Below, piece after piece: positions 17,624 through 26,629 of a DNA stretch of 64,000 nucleotides. The notes beneath the pieces were generated by a model. The model did no database searches and had not been told where the DNA came from. It saw nothing but the letters and a program-made list of their open reading frames with translations. Both the position numbers and the translations under genes were made by a program. Each line of letters starts with the position of its first letter. The stretch's first letter is position 1. Origin of the DNA: Pseudomonas sp. H3(2019) (GTDB lineage: Bacteria; Pseudomonadota; Gammaproteobacteria; Pseudomonadales; Pseudomonadaceae); contig NZ_VMSG01000018.1 in assembly GCF_007713465.1 (NCBI RefSeq), positions 82,686 to 146,685 on the forward strand. The letters run 5' to 3'.

Positions 17624-19168
17624 ATGAACAACCCGCTGCTGTCCCTGTCGTTCAACCCGGCGGGTATCGAACTCGATCGCCGTCAGGGCTTGAGTCGTCA
17701 GCTTTATCAGGCTTTACGCGTGCGGGTGCTCGACGGTCGGCTGGTGAGTGGCACACGCTTGCCCGCCAGCCGCGATCTGGCTGCGGCGTTGTCGATTTCG
17801 CGCAATAGTGTGGTCCGTGCCTACGACCAACTCTACGCCGAAGGTTTCATCGAGGGGCGGGTGGGGGACGGCACGTACGTGGCGCAATTGCCGCAAACTG
17901 CGTTGCCGGCGAAAAAACTATCCACAAAAGTATCCACAGGGTTATCAACAGGCTTACCCACAGGGTTATCCACAAATTGGCTGAATTTACCTGTGGTTAC
18001 ATCCAGTAAAGTTATCCACAGCGGGGCTTTAGAGCGGATCGAGAAGCATCATTTGACCAGGCCTGCGGGTGGTCCACCGAGGGCTTTTCGGGTCGGTGTG
18101 CCGGCCTTTGACCTGTTCCCGTTCGAGGTCTGGGCCAAGCTGAATGCGGCTTTCTGGCGTAAGCCGGATTTACAGCAGCTGTGTTACGGCGCGCCGGAAG
18201 GTGACGAGCGCTTGCGCGGATTGATCGCGGCTTATCTGCGCAGCTCACGCGGCATGCAGTGCAGTGCTGAGCAAATTGTGATCACCAGTGGCGCACAGCA
18301 GGGGATTAGCCTTTGTGCACAGCTGCTGGTGGAGCCAGGCGATGGGGTCGCGGTGGAAAACCCCGGCTATCGCGCGGCCGGGCATGCCTTCGCCGTGGCC
18401 GGGGCGCGCTTGCATGGGGTTTCGGTGGACAGCGACGGTATCAATTGCGCCGAACTGGACGGGTTGAGCGATTGCCGATTGGCCTACGTCACGCCGTCCC
18501 ATCAGTATCCGACCGGGGTGATCATGAGCCTGGCCCGACGTCTGGAATTGCTCGCCTGGGCCGAGCGCACCGACGGCTGGATCATCGAGGACGATTACGA
18601 CGGAGAGTACCGCTACAGCGGCGCACCGCTGGCGCCCTTGGCGGCGCTGGATCGACAGGGTCGAGTACTTTACGTCGGCACCTTCGGCAAGGTCGCGTTT
18701 CCGGCGTTGCGTCTGGGGTATCTGGTGTTACCGATGGGCCTGGTAGACGCGTTCTCCCAGCGTCGTGCAGTGGATGTGCGCCATTCCGAGGTGAGCACTC
18801 AGGCGGTGATGGCCGAGTTCATGGCTGCCGGGCATTTTCAGCGGCATATCCGCCGTATGCGGCGCGCGGCCTTGAGTCGGCGCAACACGCTGTTGGCGGG
18901 TTGGCCTGCGGATATCCCGGGTGTTGGCAATCTGCCAAGTGTCGCGGCGGGGCTGCACTTGACGGTGCCGGTCGACACTCAGGCCCACGAGCGCGAATTG
19001 ATCGACGCCGCCGCGAGTGTTGATGTCGAGATCAATGGCCTGAGCAACTATTGGCTGCCGGAGTCATGCACCCCTCCAGACCAGCGCGCCGGGCTGGTGC
19101 TGGGGTTTGCGGCGGTGCCCGAGGAGGCGATCCGCGCAGCGCTCGGGCGGTTGAAAAAGGTCTGGTGA
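17624..19168 (+). CDS. MocR-family (GntR-aminotransferase) PLP-dependent regulator
   Basis: A 514-residue fusion of an N-terminal GntR winged helix (about 18-85; SGTRLPASRDLAAALSISRN) and a class I aminotransferase-like domain (about 140-510). The PLP lysine is probably in YVGTFGKVAFPALRLGY. It is divergent from the paiB-like/GNAT operon, its likely target. The inter-domain linker (about residues 98-133) contains a four-residue repeat of the form KVST/GLST, encoded with TTA leucine codons that are rare in this genome. The underlying DNA is a run of DnaA-box-like 9-mers, listed separately. Confidence 0.9.
   Translation: MNNPLLSLSFNPAGIELDRRQGLSRQLYQALRVRVLDGRLVSGTRLPASRDLAAALSISRNSVVRAYDQLYAEGFIEGRVGDGTYVAQLPQTALPAKKLSTKVSTGLSTGLPTGLSTNWLNLPVVTSSKVIHSGALERIEKHHLTRPAGGPPRAFRVGVPAFDLFPFEVWAKLNAAFWRKPDLQQLCYGAPEGDERLRGLIAAYLRSSRGMQCSAEQIVITSGAQQGISLCAQLLVEPGDGVAVENPGYRAAGHAFAVAGARLHGVSVDSDGINCAELDGLSDCRLAYVTPSHQYPTGVIMSLARRLELLAWAERTDGWIIEDDYDGEYRYSGAPLAPLAALDRQGRVLYVGTFGKVAFPALRLGYLVLPMGLVDAFSQRRAVDVRHSEVSTQAVMAEFMAAGHFQRHIRRMRRAALSRRNTLLAGWPADIPGVGNLPSVAAGLHLTVPVDTQAHERELIDAAASVDVEINGLSNYWLPESCTPPDQRAGLVLGFAAVPEEAIRAALGRLKKVW
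17918..18020 (+). promoter_or_regulatory. Phased cluster of DnaA-box-like 9-mers inside the MocR gene
   Basis: Five 9-mers begin exactly 12 bp apart: CTATCCACA 17918, GTATCCACA 17930, TTATCAACA 17942, TTACCCACA 17954 and TTATCCACA 17966. A sixth perfect TTATCCACA lies at 18012. TTATCCACA is the consensus DnaA box. The first five share one codon frame; the sixth lies in a different frame (coding V-I-H), so the motif is not just a peptide repeat. A role in binding or titrating DnaA is inferred. Confidence 0.6.
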
Positions 19169-19203
19169 CGTTGATGCCTGAAGGGTTGAGTCTCCGTCAC
19201 AAA

Positions 19204-19227
19204 AAGACCCGCACTCGTGCGGGTCTT
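19204..19227 (+). terminator. Intrinsic terminator-like hairpin after the MocR gene
   Basis: An 11-bp stem AAGACCCGCAC / GTGCGGGTCTT with a two-base centre, 35 bp past the stop codon. The downstream T content is modest, but the arms begin with A residues and end in T residues as in bidirectional terminators. Confidence 0.8.
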
Positions 19228-19249
19228 CGGTTTCAGCGGAGTGAGTGTT

Positions 19250-19377
19250 TCAGGTCCCGGATTTGATCTTGGTCCAGGCCCGGGTCCGCGCCCGTTCCGC
19301 ATCGCGCGGCAGCGGTTGCAGAGTGTAGAGCGTGCTCATGGCCGCTTCGGTCGGGTACAGATTCGGGTTGCTGCTCC

Positions 19378-19381
<4 letters not shown>
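19250..19381 (-). pseudogene. C-terminal remnant of a polyamine ABC transporter substrate-binding protein
   Basis: A 43-codon open frame on the minus strand reads NPNLYPTEAAMSTLYTLQPL and ends RAWTKIKSGT before TGA. That is the characteristic C-terminus of PotF/SpuD-type putrescine or spermidine-binding proteins, which are normally about 360 residues. It starts with an ATG overlapping the TGA of the preceding deacetylase gene (ATGA), so it may still be translated as a tiny peptide. The rest of the gene is absent. Deacetylase plus polyamine-binding protein is the usual pairing (compare PA1409-PA1410), so this looks like an internal deletion that kept both ends. Confidence 0.72.
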
Positions 19382-20409
<1,028 letters not shown>

Positions 20410-20574
20410 TTTTCTTGTTCTCCGCAGGCTGGTTCGGTTGAACACAGTCTTGCGGCGTGCGGCGATTCAGAGAACGGCAGGAAAGGCCAAAAGGGGATCA
20501 ATATGGCCAAAAGATTTGACCGAAATTCGCCCCTTGTTGGCGCGGTGACGCCCCGGTTCGGGGCGACAAGATAC

Positions 20575-22464
20575 TTACGCGCTTGGCGTGGCGCCTGCCT
20601 CTTCCGGGAAGTAGCGTTGCAGCACTTGCAGCATGTCGTCACGTTTGCGTTGTTTCAGCCAGAAACGCGTGACTTCCAGGTTGTCGCCCTTGCACTGATG
20701 ACCGGCGCGAGGGTCGGCGCCTTTTTCCAGCATCAGCGTGAACAGTTCCAGCGTCTGTTGCTGGTAGACGACAGGGTCAATTCCGCTCGACCCGCTCGCT
20801 CGGGCCAAGCGCAGCAATGCCGGTTCGAGTACTTCTTCATTGCTGTTGCAGCGGCCTTCTCGATAACCCGCATTGAGTTGCACTTCGCTTTTGACCAGCA
20901 GTACAGCAGCGGGGTAGGCACCGCTTTCGATGGTCCGATAGAGCGCCGATTCCCCCTGTTTTTTATCTCGCAGGTCAAGGTTTTGAGGGTACTTGAGCAG
21001 CCAGGTGAAAAGGTCGGAATCCATCACCGTGGCGTGTTGCATCAGCACGGTTTCACCGTCGACATTGGTTTCGTCGATGGCGGCTCCCGCCTCAAGCAAG
21101 AATTGCAGGCGCCGGGCCTTCTCCGGGTCTTTGCTTTCGCGACGATCCTTGTTCAGCGCCTGCATCACCACGGGCTCGCTACCGTTGATACCTTGAGTTT
21201 TCGCACCGTGTTCCAGCAGCAAACGGGCGATTGCAAAGTTGGGCTTGTCCAGCGCATGAAGCAGCGCACTGCGCCCGTCTTCGCCTTGGGTGTCGGCAGG
21301 CATGCCGGCGTCCAGCAGACTGCGTACGCGGGTTTCATCCTGAGCGTCCACCGCTTGCAGCAGCGGCCATTGAGCCTTGCAGATTTTTGGGTCGCCTTGG
21401 GTGATGCTCAGTCTTTCCAGGACCCGCTCAGGAATACTCATGTTGCGCGCCAGGCGCAGGCCGCAGTAAATCCGGTAGTACTCCAGTGCTGGGGCCAGGC
21501 TGGTGGTGTACTCGGGAAATTTCTCATACCGGGACCAGTACAGGTCTGCCATGTTCAGGTAGATCGGGACGCGTTGAGGGTCGCGGCGGACGACTTCCTT
21601 GAACAAGTTCGTGGTGACGTTGTCCGGTTTGGTTGCACTTCGCCAGAACGCGATGTCATTGAGCAGCCCGGCAAAGTCTTTCTGGTCGGCACCGACAAGG
21701 CGAAAGTCAGTGTTGATAAACAACTCTTCGACATTCTTCAGGCCCGGGCCTTTGTCCTTGTCTTTACTCAGTTGCTGGTGCAGCTCGCGGAGGCGTTTCG
21801 CGCCGTCTTCGGCTACGTAGGGCTGGTCGACCACGCTGAAGCTGAATGGCGTTTCCGGGACGTGGTACAGCATCGCCGGTCGCGCGGATTCGAGCGCCTT
21901 GAGCCAGGCGTCTGAAACCTGCGGGAGGGTCGCTTGCAACGCCTGGAACACCAGGTGCTGATCGTTTGAAAAGCGCCCGATAGCCAGTAGCGGCGTACCC
22001 GGTTGGCGGCTGTCGACCAACAGGTAACGCCGGGTTTCCCAGCCGTTACGTCCACATTCAAAACTCAGTTCGTTCATTGCGATGCCGGGTGCCAACTCGA
22101 TATGAGTGGCGCTACGGCTCATGACAAGATTGTCCTGGCTCTTGGTGCAGTAGCGAAATTCTTCCGTCGTCATCAGCGGTATCGGGCCAAATTTATACGC
22201 GCGCTCCCGATAATTTTCATCGCGATAAACGTTGAGGTAAAACAAACCGCGGTACTCACTGAGCAAGCCGACCAAGGGCGGTGATATGCCCGTCGCACTC
22301 TCCGTGACGGCCGTGGGAACGATGATGGCCTTGTATTCAGGCGCATCAACCACGGCTTGAGGGGGTAGCCCAAACCAGTCCAGTTCAATCGCTTGCGCCA
22401 CCACGGGCAGGTTGAGCAGCAGGGCCAGCAAGGCAAAGCGTGTGCAGCGACGAGGAAGGGGCAT
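20575..22464 (-). CDS. Periplasmic ankyrin-repeat protein
   Basis: A 629-residue predicted exported protein. The signal peptide is RFALLALLLNLPVVAQA (about 9-25). The N-terminal 350 residues match no domain I recognise. The C-terminal half has about five ankyrin-type units (ARLLLEHGAKTQG, RLQFLLEAGAAIDETN, LFTLMLEKGADPRAG). The start at ATG 22464 places the signal peptide at the N-terminus; the longer frame to 22521 does not. No clear ribosome site is visible. It is isolated between the AraC-type and deacetylase genes. Ankyrin domains bind proteins, so a periplasmic partner or inhibitor role is possible, but the function is unknown. Confidence 0.75.
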   Translation of the reverse strand: MPLPRRCTRFALLALLLNLPVVAQAIELDWFGLPPQAVVDAPEYKAIIVPTAVTESATGISPPLVGLLSEYRGLFYLNVYRDENYRERAYKFGPIPLMTTEEFRYCTKSQDNLVMSRSATHIELAPGIAMNELSFECGRNGWETRRYLLVDSRQPGTPLLAIGRFSNDQHLVFQALQATLPQVSDAWLKALESARPAMLYHVPETPFSFSVVDQPYVAEDGAKRLRELHQQLSKDKDKGPGLKNVEELFINTDFRLVGADQKDFAGLLNDIAFWRSATKPDNVTTNLFKEVVRRDPQRVPIYLNMADLYWSRYEKFPEYTTSLAPALEYYRIYCGLRLARNMSIPERVLERLSITQGDPKICKAQWPLLQAVDAQDETRVRSLLDAGMPADTQGEDGRSALLHALDKPNFAIARLLLEHGAKTQGINGSEPVVMQALNKDRRESKDPEKARRLQFLLEAGAAIDETNVDGETVLMQHATVMDSDLFTWLLKYPQNLDLRDKKQGESALYRTIESGAYPAAVLLVKSEVQLNAGYREGRCNSNEEVLEPALLRLARASGSSGIDPVVYQQQTLELFTLMLEKGADPRAGHQCKGDNLEVTRFWLKQRKRDDMLQVLQRYFPEEAGATPSA

Positions 22465-22536
22465 CAAGCAGGAACACCGACAACATGATTGGGCTGCGTA
22501 ATGTAGTTCAGCGTCGTCCACTGCGCCTGCTTTATC

Positions 22537-23529
22537 TCAAGGCCTGAACTGACTCGGTGCCACGCCGCTCCAGCGCACAAACGCATGGCGCAAGCTTGCG
22601 GTCTCGCTGAATCCCAGCGCCTCGGCGATGCGGTAGATCGGCAGTTGGTCTTCGTACAGCATCTGCTTGGCACGTTCAAAGCGCAGTTCGTCGAGCAATT
22701 CCTGATAGCTGCACCCCAGGTCCTTCAGGTGTCGACGCAGAGTCCGCGCCGAGCAGTTCATCTGTTCGGCCAAGCCTTCAAGGCCTGGCGCGGCGTCGAG
22801 TTGGGCGGCGAGCAGTTGGCGGATCCGCCCCAGCCACGCCTGGCGCCCAGTGAATTCCGTGTTGTGCTTGCGACAGCGTTCGGCCATGGCCTGGTGGGTG
22901 ATGGTGTCGGCGAGCGGCAAGGGTTGGTCCAGCCAGTGTTTGTCGAAGGCGAAGGCGTTATCGGTGCTGTCAAAGCGCAGGGGGCAATCAAAGTGCGTGG
23001 TGTAGCTGGCCTGATAATCCGGTGCCGAATGTTCGAAACGGGCACCCAGCAGCGGCAGGGGATGACCGAGCAGGTCGTCGCAGATGACTTTCAACGAGAC
23101 CAGGCAGAACTCGGCATTGAACACCGCCAGCGCCGGATTTTCCCGGTAATCGGCGGCGGCGAACCAGATTCGGTCGCCATCTTCCTCAAGGCTTAGCTCG
23201 AACAGTGTTCCCAACAGCGCCGGATAGCGCAGCGCCAGGCGCAAAGCGTCACCGAAGGTGGCACTGGTGAGCAGGGCATAACCGAGTATGCCGTAGGACG
23301 AAACGTGCATCCGCCGGCCCAGTTCCAGGCCAATGTCACGCTTGAGCGCGACTGCGTTGGCGCAGACCTGCATTTCCTGGTTGGTGGTGATTCGCGTGTC
23401 GGCGCGGCTCAGATCAGCGGCGCTGATACCGCTGCCGGCCAACAGCGCCTCACTTGAAAGCCCATCGGCCTTGAAGGCGTTGAGCACCAGGGAAACGGCG
23501 TTGAGGGTGGTGAGGTGGGAGTGGAGCAT
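22537..23529 (-). CDS. AraC family transcriptional regulator (OruR/ArgR-like layout)
   Basis: A 330-residue regulator with an N-terminal arabinose-binding-like (PF12625-type) ligand domain (about 20-205) and a C-terminal AraC double helix-turn-helix (about 230-330; CSARTLRRHLKDLGCSYQELL and IAEALGFSETASLRHAFVRWSG). It is the last gene of a leftward run aspA - AGCS symporter - ansA - araC-type, separated from ansA by a REP palindrome. A role in controlling amino-acid catabolism is inferred from that context. Confidence 0.85.
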   Translation of the reverse strand: MLHSHLTTLNAVSLVLNAFKADGLSSEALLAGSGISAADLSRADTRITTNQEMQVCANAVALKRDIGLELGRRMHVSSYGILGYALLTSATFGDALRLALRYPALLGTLFELSLEEDGDRIWFAAADYRENPALAVFNAEFCLVSLKVICDDLLGHPLPLLGARFEHSAPDYQASYTTHFDCPLRFDSTDNAFAFDKHWLDQPLPLADTITHQAMAERCRKHNTEFTGRQAWLGRIRQLLAAQLDAAPGLEGLAEQMNCSARTLRRHLKDLGCSYQELLDELRFERAKQMLYEDQLPIYRIAEALGFSETASLRHAFVRWSGVAPSQFRP

Positions 23530-23594
23530 GGGTGATTCCAGCTTGGGAGTGCTGGAAGGGGAGCAAGTTGTGTGCCCAATGACGACCCTGTAAA

Positions 23595-23625
23595 GATCGT
23601 TCCCACGCAGAGCGTGGGAACGATC
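23595..23625. repeat. REP-like palindrome (GATCGTTCCCACGC family)
   Basis: A perfect 14-bp inverted repeat GATCGTTCCCACGC / GCGTGGGAACGATC around AGA, between ansA and the AraC-type gene. Confidence 0.9.
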
Positions 23626-23648
23626 AAGCGACAGGGTTTTGTGTGGTG

Positions 23649-24653
23649 TCAGCTAAGTTCGCCGCAAAAGTCGAGCTCTACAAGCCGTCGAACCTCTGCC
23701 GTGTCCAGATCTGCACCCAACAGCGCATGCAATTTGCCAAACGCGGCTTCACGGGTCATGCCGCCGCCGGACAACACGCCCACGCCACGCAAGCGACTGC
23801 CGGCCTCGTAGACATCCAGCTCAACCCCGCCTTCATGGCATTGGGTGATCGCGACCACCACGATCCCCTGATCCCGCGCACGCGCAAGGCTGGCGAGAAA
23901 CTCGGGGTTGTCACTCGGCCCGGTGCCGCTGCCGAAGCATTCCAGCACCAGACCCTGGACGCCGCTGTTCAGCACGCCATCGAGCTGTTCCGCGCCGATT
24001 CCTGGAAACAGTGGCAGCACGCCGACCTTGGCCAGTTGCTTGCTCTGACGGTACTCAAGCGCAGCCGGCAGAGCAGGTGCTTTGACGCCTCCGCCCTGGC
24101 GTTGCAGGCGGGCAAACGGGTGCCGACCGAAGCTGCGAATCTTCGCGCAGCGGGTCGGGTCCAGCAGCTCGCCATGGAAGTACAACTGCACGCCCGGTGC
24201 CAGGCCTTGGCCGAGGGCGACCAGTGCACCGCCGAGGTTTTCCCAGGCATCGCTGTCAGGCACGCCGGCCGGCAGCATGGAACCGGTAAACAGCACTCGT
24301 GCATTCAGGCCAAGCAATTGAAAACTCATGGCGGCGGCGCTGTAGGCCAGGGTGTCGGTACCGTGCAGGATCAGCACGCTATCGCAGCCGTCGACTTCGA
24401 CCGCTTCGATGACCGCGTCACGCAGGCGCTGCCAGTAGGCCGGGGTCATGTTGGCGCTGTCGATCAGCGGGGTCATTTCTCGGAAGCGCCAGTTCGGCAC
24501 CACCAGATCAGGCTGGCTGTGCAGGTAATCGCGCATCCGGGCTTCGAAACCGGACGCCGGGGCCAGGCCGTTGGCGCTGGCTTGCATGCCAATGGTGCCA
24601 CCGGTGTAGAGCACCATGACGTGCTGCGCAGCAGGATAAGTTGCGGGAATCAT
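23649..24653 (-). CDS. ansA: L-asparaginase, type I-like
   Basis: A 334-residue amidohydrolase converting asparagine to aspartate and ammonia. Both catalytic threonine loops are visible: VLYTGGTIGMQ near residue 12 and LHGTDTLAYSA near 93. No signal peptide is present, so it is probably cytoplasmic. The start is ATG 24653 with AGGAGACC upstream; a longer in-frame start at 24716 is rejected. It lies 97 bp downstream of an alanine/glycine-type symporter and beyond aspA, so asparagine is likely imported, deamidated and fed to fumarate. Confidence 0.9.
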   Translation of the reverse strand: MIPATYPAAQHVMVLYTGGTIGMQASANGLAPASGFEARMRDYLHSQPDLVVPNWRFREMTPLIDSANMTPAYWQRLRDAVIEAVEVDGCDSVLILHGTDTLAYSAAAMSFQLLGLNARVLFTGSMLPAGVPDSDAWENLGGALVALGQGLAPGVQLYFHGELLDPTRCAKIRSFGRHPFARLQRQGGGVKAPALPAALEYRQSKQLAKVGVLPLFPGIGAEQLDGVLNSGVQGLVLECFGSGTGPSDNPEFLASLARARDQGIVVVAITQCHEGGVELDVYEAGSRLRGVGVLSGGGMTREAAFGKLHALLGADLDTAEVRRLVELDFCGELS

Positions 24654-24750
24654 GTGGGGTCTCCTGAACGATGACAGCGTACGACCGAGCATGACGCCGG
24701 TCGCACGCTGTGTCACGTCGGGCGCAGGGGATGCGCCCGGTTTTAACCGA

Positions 24751-26202
24751 TCAGCGTTGCGCTGCGGTCACGCCTTGCGACTCGGCTTCGGCTTTCGGAG
24801 CGGCGGCTGGCGGGTTGGCTGGCCAGGCTTTGAGGTCCAGGTCCAGGTCCGGGAATTTGCTGGAGTCGAACACTGGCGTCTTGATCCCGGCGCGGCGTTG
24901 AGCGTCGTAGTCATTCAGGATGCGCATGCCGACGTTGAACAGCAGGAACAGCGCGATCAGGTTGACGAACGCGAGCAGGGTCATGGTGATGTCGGCGAAC
25001 GCGAACACCGTCCCGAGGTTTTCGATCGCACCCCAGAAGATCAACGCCAGTACCATTGCGCGGTAGCCGATCAGCACCTTGCGATTTTCACCGATCAGGA
25101 AGCGCAGGTTGCTCTCGCCCAGGTAGTAGTTGTAGAGGATCGAGGTGAACACGAACAACGCCAGCGCGACGCTGATGAACATCCGGCCCCAATCACCGAC
25201 TACGGCGGCCAGGGAGTTCTGGGTCAGGGCAATGCCGTCACCTTCGAAGCCTGGTGTGTAGAAGCCCGACAGCAAGATCAGCAATGCAGTGCAGGTGCAG
25301 ATCACGAAGGTGTCGAGGAACACGCTGAACGCCTGAACCACGCCTTGTGCGACCGGGTGCTCGACCGAAGCCACGGCTGCGACGTTAGGCGCACTGCCCA
25401 GGCCGGCTTCGTTGGCGAACACGCCGCGCTTCACGCCCATGACGATGGCGCTGCCGATCAGGCCGCCGAAGGCCTGGTCCAGACCGAAGGCGCTCTTGAC
25501 GATGGTTATCAGCATGCCCGGTACGTGGTCGAATTGCAGCACGATCACGTAGATAGTCACGCCGATGTAGACCAGGGTCTTCACCGGTACCAGCAGGTCG
25601 GCCACTTTGGCGATCCGCTTGATCCCGCCGATGAACACCAGGCCCAACAGCACCGCCAGGCCCAGGCCGGTGTAGGTGGTGTCGAGGCCAAAGGCGTTAT
25701 TCAGCGAGTGCGTTACCGCATGCGATTGCAGGCCGTTGAAGGCGAAGCCGAACGTGACCAACAGCAGGAACGCCATGATCATGCCCAGCCAGCGTTTCTT
25801 CAGGCCATGCTGGATGTAGTAGGACGGGCCGCCACGGAATTGGCCTTCGGAGTCGCAGCGCTTGTAGAGCTGGCCGAGGGAGCATTCGAAGAAGCTGCTG
25901 GACATGCCGACCAGTGCAGTCACCCACATCCAGAACACTGCGCCCGGGCCACCGAGGGTCACGGCGATGCCGACACCCGCGATATTGCCTGCGCCGACGC
26001 GGCCGGCGAGGCTGAGCATCAGGGCCTGGAACGAGCTGAGTTGCTCGCTGCTGTTACGCAGGCTGTCCTTGAAGACCGAGAACATGTGTAGGAAGTGACG
26101 CAATTGGACGAAACGCGAGCGGATCGTGAAGTAGCTACCGAGCCCGACAATGAGCACGATCAGTACTTTCCCTGAGAGGAAGTCGTTGATGACTTCGAGC
26201 AT
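24751..26202 (-). CDS. Alanine/glycine:cation symporter family protein
   Basis: A 483-residue sodium- or proton-coupled amino-acid importer of the AGCS family, with about ten membrane segments. Signature stretches include AGRVGAGNIAGVGIAVTLGG near residue 65 and GVKRGVFANEAGLGSAPNVA near 255-275. It is placed between aspA and ansA, suggesting it supplies their substrates, although family members mostly move alanine, glycine or glutamine. A 427-bp non-coding interval separates it from aspA, so it probably has its own promoter. Confidence 0.9.
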   Translation of the reverse strand: MLEVINDFLSGKVLIVLIVGLGSYFTIRSRFVQLRHFLHMFSVFKDSLRNSSEQLSSFQALMLSLAGRVGAGNIAGVGIAVTLGGPGAVFWMWVTALVGMSSSFFECSLGQLYKRCDSEGQFRGGPSYYIQHGLKKRWLGMIMAFLLLVTFGFAFNGLQSHAVTHSLNNAFGLDTTYTGLGLAVLLGLVFIGGIKRIAKVADLLVPVKTLVYIGVTIYVIVLQFDHVPGMLITIVKSAFGLDQAFGGLIGSAIVMGVKRGVFANEAGLGSAPNVAAVASVEHPVAQGVVQAFSVFLDTFVICTCTALLILLSGFYTPGFEGDGIALTQNSLAAVVGDWGRMFISVALALFVFTSILYNYYLGESNLRFLIGENRKVLIGYRAMVLALIFWGAIENLGTVFAFADITMTLLAFVNLIALFLLFNVGMRILNDYDAQRRAGIKTPVFDSSKFPDLDLDLKAWPANPPAAAPKAEAESQGVTAAQR

Positions 26203-26463
26203 GGAGTATTCCTCGCTGTTTTTTGTTTAGGCGATTGTTGGCGGTCTGAAACACCGCGTTACACCGGTTTGTGCACGGCACAACGGATGGGGCGATGTTC
26301 GTTCCGGATCCATATCGCGGGTTTGTTATTAGTTCGGGTTCCGCATGTGTTTTGGCCTCGCTACCGACGACCACTCATACGAAGAGGGGCGGCACTATAC
26401 CTATCCAAGTGACGTCCGTCTGCACGGTTGTGGTGCGAGCGACGAAACGAAGCCTTTTTTCAT

Positions 26464-26495
26464 GTAGGAATATGGCTTGCAAGCCGTACTCCTAC
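26464..26495. repeat. REP-like palindrome (GTAGGA...TCCTAC)
   Basis: An imperfect 32-bp inverted repeat, GTAGGA and TATGGCTTGC mirrored by GCAAGCCGTA and TCCTAC, in the aspA-symporter gap. Related TCCTAC-ended palindromes occur at 36391 and 49551. Confidence 0.7.
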
Positions 26496-26542
26496 AGAAA
26501 TCGCGCAGGTACGACATACACCGTCGAACCCGCAAAGAATCT

Positions 26543-26576
26543 AAAAAAAAGGGCCTGGAGAATGATCTCCAGGCCC
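26543..26576 (-). terminator. Rho-independent terminator of aspA
   Basis: On the minus strand, an 11-bp stem (GGGCCTGGAGA / TCTCCAGGCCC) with a 4-base loop is followed by eight T residues. It lies 54 bp past the aspA stop codon. Confidence 0.95.
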
Positions 26577-26629
26577 TCAAAAGGTGAGAGGTGTCTAGTC
26601 CCTCGACCTGGTGAGCAGTTACAACAGCG

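Larger units (their letters stand above)
26203..26629. other. 427-bp intergenic region between aspA and the AGCS gene
   Basis: No supported gene is present. It contains the leftward promoter region of the symporter gene, a GTAGGA...TCCTAC palindrome at 26464-26495 and the aspA terminator at 26543-26576. Small ORFs here lack ribosome sites and family features. Confidence 0.7.

Noticed and set aside
20549..20565. CGCCCCG/CGGGGCG hairpin as terminator of the ankyrin gene
   Set aside because: No T run follows on either strand and the stem is only seven pairs.
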